Source: Hyaloperonospora brassicae (taxonomy: Eukaryota; Oomycota; Peronosporomycetes; Peronosporales; Peronosporaceae). Taken from it: a DNA stretch of 64,000 nucleotides. The position numbers were made by a program, and so were the translations under genes. The notes under the pieces are model-generated. The model did not search any database. It was given only the letters and a program-made list of their open reading frames with translations, and had not been told where the DNA came from. Positions 56,489-64,000 of the stretch are shown piece after piece (the first letter of the stretch is position 1; every line of letters begins with the position of its first letter). The stretch lies in the NCBI GenBank assembly GCA_947650285.1, contig CANTFL010001407.1, positions 1 through 64,000 of the forward strand, read 5' to 3'.

Positions 56489-58092
56489 ATGTCTATGCGG
56501 GGTGACTCAAGGCACACAGAGTCTGTGCCTGTGCCAGCTTCTGCGGCAGACAATTCGTCTTCTGCTGCTCGTTCTTCGCCTGCAGCAAGAGGTGCTGCAG
56601 GTGCACGCGGTACAGCACCGCGTGCGCATGATGACCCCGATATTGAGGTCATCTACTCTGGCGAGTCAGACACGTCTGACTCGGGCAATGCTGCAGAGGC
56701 GTCTCGCTCACCGGCGACGCCTCAGTGTTCGCCAAGGTCACTGCCGAACGAACGAACTCTTGAGTTGCAACACAGTCTGTTCGGCAGTGATGACGAATCT
56801 GATGATGAGTATGTTTTCTCATCACCGCAATCAGCTCGTGCTCCTTCGCACGAGCGATCTGACGATGGTGCAACCCATCGTCATACTGACAACCGTGGTA
56901 CCAACAAAGGTACCACCGTGAAGCGCGATGAGCTGAAGCCGTGGCGTTTGCCCGAACGGATCTTCAATAGCTTGTCTCACGAGACAAGCCAACATCATCG
57001 AATACCCTTATTCGATGCGACTGAGCTTCACGGCTTGATTCCCAGCGCGAGCAACTTTCGCGCTGAAGAAGAGTTTTATCTCGATGTCTTCCTTAGACAT
57101 TGATGGTACAACGGCAACTAAAAGCGTGACAAAGCCTCGCCTTTGGCTGCGTGGAACGCGTTCGTCCAAAACGTAAAGAATTTGGAGGAGAAGGGTGGCT
57201 CAAGAAACTTGAGACGGCACGCCTCATGTTCGAAAAGCGAACGCCAACCGGTGCTAGGTACCGGCTGCACTGTTTGTCGAGCGAGGCAGACATTCCTTGC
57301 CTCACATGGGAAGACCCTTGTGCGAGTTGTGTTGACAACTCGCAGCGTGCACATAGGGACGTGTATTCCCTAAGTTTGCCCTGGGGAAGGGCACACATCT
57401 CGGAGGAGATGCGGGACGCGATCGCAAACTTGCAATCCGTCTACAAGCGCCAAAAGCGCGTGTTTACCGATGGACCCGAGGACTCATCGGATGAGTCTCG
57501 TCATACTGGCGGACGAGACCTTCAACATCCATCAACAGCTGAGAGCGGGGCTCCCAGCTGTTCCAAGAGGGTGGATACAACCGCCACTGGACGAGGTAGA
57601 TCGTTCTTGATCATAGATCGTCACGGTGATTCAAGATACGGTCCACTAGATAGCGTTGATCACCGTGACAATCCACCAAAGGATGTGGTGGAGGAGGAAA
57701 GACCTCCTCTAGATGATTCTGCTCACCATCTCGACCCTTACGAGATGGATCGCGCAATTGATGAATTGCGCGACGACTTGAAGCACGAGCGCGACCGGCG
57801 CTACGCTTTGACTGATACCGTGCGGAAGAACCGCAAGGATTACGAGGCTGATCAAGCGAGGGATCGCGCGAATTATGCCACAGTGCAGCTTCAGGTCGAG
57901 CAGGATGTCCGCTCCCTATTCGGCGAGCTGGCGACAGCTCGCGGGGAGATATCTCGGTTGAGTTCCGAGGTATCATATCTGCGCGACCAGACGGATCGTC
58001 TGGAGCGCGAACGCAAGAACTTGATGGATGTTCTTGAACGTGGGGGCTATCTTCATCGGAAGAAGAAGGCTCGTACTGACAGTACGGCCTGA
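56489..58092 (+). pseudogene. antisense gene of element D (best-preserved copy)
   Basis: Reads on the plus strand, opposite to pol. ATG 56489 ('MSMRGDSRHTESVPVPASAA') is open to TGA 57101-57103; a TAA (57121) and a shift near 57185 follow, after which 57190-58092 is open to the stop. The expected product is about 535 aa: disordered N-terminus (1-150), conserved core with 'RWYNGN', 'GEGWLKKLE', 'TGARYRLHCLSSEADIPC' and 'DPCASC' (C-x8-C-x6-C-x2-C), and a coiled coil of about 120 residues ('DDLKHERDRRYALTDTVRKN' to 'ERERKNLMDVLERG'), ending in RKKKAR. It is nearly identical to A after residue 300. The overlap with pol is 629 bp, as in A. No known family is recognised. A host capture or a regulator/chaperone of the element are both possible. 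Confidence 0.78.
57464..57640 (-). pseudogene. chromodomain end of pol, element D
   Basis: The minus strand encodes the same chromodomain as A, ending at the complement of 57464-57466. The in-frame TGA that cuts it from integrase is at the same codon as in A (within 57611-57613). Confidence 0.72.
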
Positions 58093-59403
58093 GCCTCCCC
58101 ACGTAAAACGTAGGATGCGTGCGCATCTTACGTGACAATTCGAGTGTGTATGCATTGCCCTTGCGATGCAGCACTCAAAATGGCCCAATGTACTTCGGCA
58201 GTAGTTTACTACTGCCGACACTAGTGACTGAATGTCCAGGTAAGTTTACGGTAGACAGTAGTACTAGGTCGTTAACTTTAATTGAAAGAACATTTGCTTT
58301 TCTATTCTTGTCTGCGTTCCGATTCTGACGGTCCACCGCATTTGCGATGGCGTCCTGAACGAAACGGACTACCGCTTCTCGAGTCAGCAGGAAGTTCTCT
58401 GATGACTCTTTGTTTTGTCTTTCAGTGCGCTTCGTGCGCACTGCTAAGACATTGCTCTCTTTTTCAGCGAGGTTTTCTTCTTCCTCGCTGGCATAATCGT
58501 TGACGATGCTGAATATACCAGCATCGTCATCATCATCCGAGTCAATAATAGAGTCATGCTATTATTGAGGTGATATTCTTCACCGATGTCGACATTATCG
58601 ACATCGGCATCATACGTGACGACGTTAGCGTCGACACGTGATGAGCAAGAGCCAAAACGGTTTTTGATTCAGCGAGCCCTACCTTATCCAAGAGTCACAC
58701 TCTAGAAGGGTGGGCACACGTGGATGGCATAGGCCATTCACGTAAAACGGTGTGTGCTGTGTGGAAGCATGCACCGAATTATTGATGGCGAATTCCACCA
58801 TGGGTAGGAATTCGCTCCAATTCGGAAACGAGTGGACATATCCTCGAAGGATCTCTTCGAGGACACGGTTCGCACGTTCCGTCTGACCATCTGTTTCGGG
58901 ATGGTCAGAAGTGGACATCGTCAACCGTGTTCCGAGAGAACGGAACACGGATTGCCAAAATTCCACCGTGAATCGAGGGTCACGGTCGGATACGAGTTCA
59001 CGGGGTGACCCGTGGAGTCTAAAGACCGTGTCAAGAAAGACACGAGCACAACCTTGATCCTTGATCGACTCAGGGACAGCAGCAAGATGCACCATCTTGC
59101 TGAACCGGTCAACAACACAAGAATACCATTATTCTTGTGAGCGTCTTCGGGAAAAACGAAGACGAAGTCCATTTAAACGGACTGCTAGCACTCTGCCGGG
59201 ACCGGTAGAGGCTGTAATGGTGCTTGGGATGAAGGACTAGGCTGCACCCGTTGACAAACCTCGCATGCACGTATGTACTTGCGTACAAACTGATACTGGC
59301 GGTACCAGTAAAAGTCACGACTTACCGTGAGATAGGTCTTTTCTCTCCCACGATGGCCACCTGTTGGGGCATCGTAACACTCATACATGATGCGTAATCG
59401 CAA
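57611..59403 (-). pseudogene. integrase of element D (broken)
   Basis: The zinc domain is near 59403-59200 ('GGHRGREKTYLTVSRDFYWY', 'CEVCQRVQ'). The same TAA as in A precedes the first Asp. The core from 59095 has 'VSDRDPRFTVEFW' and 'ANRVLEEILRGY'. The GPY module spans 58441-58100 with one break at 'PKYIGPF / LHRKGNAYTLEL'. An Arg/Pro/Ser linker under the antisense coil runs to the TGA at 57611. Confidence 0.85.
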
Positions 59404-59757
59404 ATCATTATGAGTGGGGACGACGACACGAGGCGCGTCGCCGTCAACGGCTGTATATTATAACAGTCCGTTCCGCGTTGTGCACCGATACGATGAGGAT
59501 CGGTACGAAGCCGAAAAATTCTCCAATAATTTACTATGTGGATGCACCAGATGATCCATTAATCGCAGTAGATCCTTATCTTCCGCGTATGCCTTTCGTA
59601 CGTCGTCAAGTAAGCTTGACGACGGAACACTGGCTGTCAGTGTCGCAACAATGGGATTATCCTCACTGTTTAATTGTGCGACCGGCTCGAAATCGGGCCG
59701 GCGCGAAAGAGCATCAGCGACGACGTTTAGTCGTCCTGGTTTATACTCACGGAGAAG

Positions 59758-61311
59758 TTATACTCCGCGAAGAAAGACAGCCACCTCGCCATCCTTTGCG
59801 AGAGGTTTTGGGATGTTTACGGCTGTGCGTAGTGACACATTGTCGGTATACACGATGAACGGTCTATCTACCAAGAGGTAGACGTGAAACTTAGCCAGTG
59901 CGTACGTCATGGCAAGGAGTTCCTTGTCATGCACTGGGTAATTACTTTCAGATGCCTGCAGCTGACGCGATTGATAGCAGACGACGCGCTCTGCGCCGTC
60001 TGTGTCATACTGTGTTAACGCACAGCCGATCGCCAAATCGCTGGCGTCACAGACCACATGAAATGGTCTGTCCTAATCTGCAATCGCCAAGATGGGCAAT
60101 TGCATCAAGATTTTCTTGATGCTTTCAGAGGAACGCTGACAGTCAGCGTTCCATGACCACTTCACATCTTTTTTGAGCATGCAAGAAAGAAGAAAAGTCA
60201 TCTCGGCGTAGTTGTGCGAGTACTTGTGTGAGTACGCCGCTAAGCCAAGGAACTTCCTTATTCCCTTGACATCGACTGGCACTGGCCAGTCGGTGATCGC
60301 CTTGATCTTTTCGGGATCGGGGCGTACGCCGTGTTTACCCACGATGCACCCAAGAAGTGGTATTTCGCTAGCCGCGAATATACACTTCTTGAGGTTGGCG
60401 TACAACTTATGCTTGCGCATAAGTTGAAGAACCTGAAGAACATGAGTTCTATGAACCTCAACGTCCGTCTTCCTGTCCATATCCCGGCTATGGACGAACA
60501 CATCGTCGAAGTAACTCGGTGCGAAGTCTCGCACCGGTCTCAACAGATTTGTGACACATCAGTCGAATGTTTCTTCGGCATTACTCAGCCCCTGTGGCAT
60601 CACTAGACACTCCCACAGCATACCGCTGGTGGTGCTCACCTCTGTGTACGGGATGTCCCGTTCACGAATGAGGATCTGATAGAATCCGTCCATCAGATCC
60701 ATGGACTAGAAGATGGTACTGTTTGGCATACCATCTATGATTACGTCCTTCCTCAGTATAGGCGTCTGAGCCGGTACCGTTGCAGCATTAAACTTGCTGA
60801 ATGCGTGCACTATCCGCCACCCTCCTGTGGATTTCGCACACAGAAGGTCGGAGAGCTGTGAGGGGATGTTGATTCCGTCACATGGCCGCTGCTAAGCGAT
60901 CGGTAAAGAACTTGTCAATCGCTAGCACCTGTTCACGAGGCAGTGGCCACTGCTTCATGACACAGTACTTCGAGCCCGGCTTGAGCACGATCTCGTGTCA
61001 AATGTCTTTGTCCTTAGGCAACTCGCATGGCACGGATTGAGGGAATACATCCTTGAATTCGATCAAATCCTCATACAAAGGATTGCCTGGAGCGACTTCC
61101 AGGATTGAAATTCATACCTCTCAATCCGAGTCTTCTCATCGATGACGTTTTCGTCCATCGATGAACTGCTTAGAACCCTCTCGGTTTCAGTAAACATCTT
61201 TGCCGATCGAATGTCGATAACGTACTCGTCCTCCGCGACGAGTGCGCAGATCTGCTTGACTTTGCCATTGCGCAGATCGCGCAAGAACCGTTTCGGTTCT
61301 AGCGTCGGCAA
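59758..61311 (-). pseudogene. reverse transcriptase and RNase H of element D
   Basis: The linker 61311-61063 is identical in protein sequence to B 35636-35884. RT carries the same TAG and TGA codons as B and the YFDD box at complement 60502-60513. RNase H (60057-59758) reads 'VVCDASDLAIGCALTQY' and 'DKELLAMTYALAKF', then loses the usual TDH motif (TDN). It is more diverged than A or B in this part. Confidence 0.86.
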
Positions 61312-61618
61312 TTGAGCTTCTCTGAAGTTAGTTTCGGAGGCACAACCAGATCAAGTGTGTGAGCGCCTACGCTTGATCCATCATTAATCAAGACATTTAA
61401 TGTCTCGATTACTTCCTGGAAAGTCACATCCACAGGATCCAGGAGAGCTTAACCACAATGTAGTGATCATCTACATTGTGTTCTTTTACAGTCGTGCTAA
61501 CGACCGTACCACGAGTGAGGCCATCAAACTCGCTCGTAGTACACCCACGTAAATGTGGGCGTTTCAAGACATTCTTCAGATCGTCATCTGAGGAACAAGT
61601 AGCAGGTGTCGTAACTGA

Positions 61619-62065
61619 TCAATGCTGACAGCTCATCCTTGGCTCGTATCTTCTGAGCCAAGGTAGTCCTAGGATGACATCAAACTTGTCATCCAGATCT
61701 AGTACGATGAAGTCATCATCGTTCTGTTCATCTTTTAACGTGTAGTGGATTCCGACTACACGTTTCTTCACAGTGATTGATGCGCCTGTCACTAGGCGCA
61801 CCGTCAATCTCGTTGGAGGGATCTCCCGCTCCACGAAGTTGAAACTTCCTGACGCTAGCGACTGGCGACGAACAAAATTGTTTGACGCCCCACAGTCAAC
61901 TAGGGTGCGAAGTGACAAGTCCTTTGCTACTTCCAATATCGAGGTGATGAGAGACACCTCATCACCAAGTGCAGATACACACAGAGACTGCGTGTCGGGA
62001 GCAACTTTCGTCAAGAGATTTGCAAATTCTCTTGATGTTGCTGGATCAGTAGGGCGCTCCGCCAC
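61619..62065 (-). pseudogene. aspartic protease of element D
   Basis: Open 148-codon stretch with 'LVDCGASNNFVRRQSL' and 'FDVILGLPWLRRYEP', differing from B at only two residues. It is isolated from gag and RT by breaks. Confidence 0.8.
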
Positions 62066-63047
62066 TACTGACCCCGACCATTTTTTGATGGTTGGCCTCG
62101 CTGTTGCGGCTTTGCAACATCATCGGACCCTCGCCCTCCAGTTCTCCTACTGGTGGACGATTACTGCGCTCAGCACCGCGAGTTACTGAGCGGGGGACAC
62201 TGCATTCATATGCGTAGTGTCCCAGCTTATGACAGCGATGGCATCTCACCGATCGCTTGTCATTCGCAGGGCGAGGTTTATCGCCCTCGACATTATAGAG
62301 GTCCATTGGCTCTGGATATCCGACCGCTGATCGTCTCTGCGAACGAAATGGGGTCAGCGTAGTGTGAGCCTGTCTCACACTAAAGTCTTCCTGCTCCGCA
62401 GCAAAGATTGCTTCAGAGAGCGTCTTTAGCTCTCCGCGGAACAGGAGGTCCCTGACGGGACCATCGGACAGCCCTTGAATGAATGTTGTGATCAACACAA
62501 ATTCACTTACATGGTTCACTACCACGCAGATTGCAATGTAGCGTACATGCTGAGCGTAAACGTGAATCTTACGCTTACCCTGTTTGATTCCGAGGAGTTC
62601 ATATAGTGTCCTGAACTCTGCCGTGGGAGGCTCAAACGTCTTACTGAGCAGGGTCTTGAAGATCCTCAACGACCCAAACACGTTTGGGTCGTGCAACTTG
62701 CGATTCAGGGCCCAATTCCTGGCGTCCACTGCCAAGTACGACTGAGTGAATTCAACTTGCATTCACTCGTTGTCGATGCGACGGGCCTCGATGGCATCGT
62801 CGATTTCGACGAGCCATATTAACAGGGAGTCGTCCTCGGCTCCGTGATACTTGGAGATCTCTAGCTTTAGAGAACCCGGTCGACGCTCTCGTGTCGACTG
62901 CGCGGACTGAGACTGTCTCAGTTCTTCGTTCCGCTGGTGATCTTGTTTTTGCAACAAGGTCACCTGCGCTCGCGACTCATCAAGTTCTCGTTGCAAGAAC
63001 TTGCTAATGACAGTATGCTGCAGGCCTCTATCCCTTGTGGATAACAT
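62046..63047 (-). pseudogene. gag: gag of element D (one shared stop)
   Basis: ATG at 63047 opens 'MLSTRDRGLQHTVISKFLQ'. The TGA shared with B (62763-62765) splits it, after which 'MQVEFTQSYLAVDARNWALN' runs unbroken through the capsid region to the zinc knuckle 'CHRCHKLGHYAYEC' and the end at 62046. It is the best-preserved gag of the family in the window. Confidence 0.86.
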
Positions 63048-63217
63048 GGCTTAGATAGCTTCTTCGCCAACGGTCGAACTCATTCGTTTGATCGCACTCC
63101 ATTCGATATCGCTTAAATACGAGTAGCTTTCACGGGTTCCGTGAAATCTGTCGCCTTCGACTTCGTCCAACATGTTCATGTTGGGCGATGCGAGTGTGGT
63201 CCTTGGACGGACTACAA

Positions 63218-63227
63218 AGTGCTACCA
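63218..63227 (-). promoter_or_regulatory. primer-binding site of element D
   Basis: AGTGCTACCA on the plus strand, TGGTAGCACT on the element strand, two bases from the LTR end. Confidence 0.7.
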
Positions 63228-63229
63228 GG

Positions 63230-63670
63230 TGTAACGGTGCACCGACAACTACGTACTGGTCAACCAGTACGGAGTTTATTATCACTGACTGTAGTGATAG
63301 TTAGTGCCCAGCTAGGTGTAGAGCTACACAGAGGAAGGCATGACGACTAAGGTGAAAGACTCTGGTCGTAGAAAAAGTAAAACTGTTATTGATATAAATA
63401 AGTCCTATAACTCTTGTATCTCTGTTTGTCCTGATTTAATTATACTAATATACCTATACGTATGGTGACGTCTACTCACCACCCATTGCGCGCGTCTAGC
63501 AGCGATTGGTGGGTTGATATCATCACGATGTCAACCAATGAGTAGCCCTTCGGTCATCTTCAACAATAATATCATACTCTGTGACATTGTTAAAAGAATA
63601 TTCATCGTAATATTCTTTAGTGTCATTCTATCATTAATGACAATATCATGTAAAGGGCTACCCCGTTACA
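63230..63670 (-). repeat. 5' LTR of element D (B-type, 441 bp)
   Basis: Near copy of the B 5' LTR. Termini TGTAACGG and CCCCGTTACA on the plus strand; family box near 63478-63515. Confidence 0.9.
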
Positions 63671-64000
63671 AATGGCAACGGATGCAGACAAACTATCCTG
63701 CAGCGGCCACCTTCTATCTTGAGACAATCTGGTTGACGCACAAGAAGAAGTTCATCAAGGCGTGGGTCCCGCGTAATCCGTGTTACAAATATATTGCAAT
63801 TTCTCTATTTGAAGGAGGTCACGCAACACACCGGCTGGATTAAAGTATTTACCGGCAATCTAGCGACCGTCTACGAAAATTGACGTTGGATTATACTCAA
63901 CAGAGGTCGCAGATCATTCAGAATACGGCATTAAAGAAGGCGCGCATCTTGCTGAAACATCAATCCTAGTTCTGGGCTAACGTGGTCAAAAAGATGTCCT
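63671..64000 (+). pseudogene. MULE-like transposase remnant (copy 2)
   Basis: Reverse complement of 32946-33275 with no length change. Plus-strand translation gives the same 'FYLETIWLTHKKKFIKAWVP', 'LFEGGHATHR', TAA and shift. It continues past the window edge. Confidence 0.55.

Larger units (their letters stand above)
55972..63670 (-). mobile_element. Ty3/gypsy chromovirus, element D (mosaic)
   Basis: Runs on the minus strand from 5' LTR 63230-63670 to 3' LTR 55972-56356. It has gag, protease, RT, RNase H, integrase, chromodomain and the antisense gene. The 5' half is a near copy of B; the 3' half, 3' LTR and antisense gene resemble A. The flanks (CAGTC and the complement of CCATT) give no target duplication. 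Gag-pol carries many stops. Confidence 0.92.
60446..64000 (-). repeat. right arm of the inverted segmental duplication
   Basis: Reverse complement of 32946-36499. The copy runs off the window edge, so its full extent is not visible. Scattered substitutions (for example in gag and the LTR) show that it is not brand new. Confidence 0.85.

Overview
The window looks like transposon-dense DNA from an oomycete nuclear genome. This is inferred from three things: chromodomain-bearing Ty3/gypsy elements with heavily decayed relatives, a compact Ty1/copia element, and one intact gene encoding a run of C-x4-C-x9/10-C-x2-H units of the kind that oomycete genomes label 'WRKY19-like'. Genus cannot be fixed from sequence alone. 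Only two host genes are convincing: a cysteine-rich type I membrane protein (complement 49394-50140) and the multi-finger protein (52685-54532). They are divergently oriented in a 10-kb gene island (about 45.6-56 kb).

Layout: 1-133 is a 19-bp tandem repeat with 57-bp higher-order structure. About 840-8369 is a 5'-incomplete Ty3/gypsy chromovirus (element A, +). 8370-16968 is AT-rich and holds fossil Ty1/copia pol fragments on both strands (11.3-12.2 kb +, 13.2-14.6 kb -). 16969-17436 is a solo LTR of the A/B/D family with a perfect 5-bp target duplication. 19290-24449 is bounded by inverted repeats of about 0.4 kb. 24579-32256 is a second Ty3/gypsy family with both LTRs (element E, +). 33276-45629 is an A-family relative (element B, +) whose integrase is split by a young Ty1/copia element (38013-42640) with identical LTRs, a perfect target duplication and one intact 1354-aa reading frame. 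55972-63670 is a third family member on the minus strand (element D). The 5' halves of B and D, with 330 bp of shared MULE-like flank, form a large inverted duplication (32946-~36500 against ~60446-64000).

The most interesting system is an extra gene on the ANTISENSE strand of the chromoviruses. In A, B and D it starts 128-132 bp from the 3' LTR, runs back towards pol, and overprints the integrase C-terminal linker and chromodomain by about 520-630 bp. Its product of about 535 aa has a disordered N-terminus, a conserved block with C-x8-C-x6-C-x2-C, a long coiled coil and a basic tail. The unrelated-looking family E has a different antisense reading region in the same place, starting 111 bp from its 3' LTR. 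All three A-family copies carry frame breaks, but together they show a conserved gene.

The copia insertion is the only element that looks competent. Its PBS matches the anticodon arm of initiator tRNA-Met (half-tRNA priming, as in Drosophila copia) and overlaps the first ATG; its stop codon lies in the polypurine tract.
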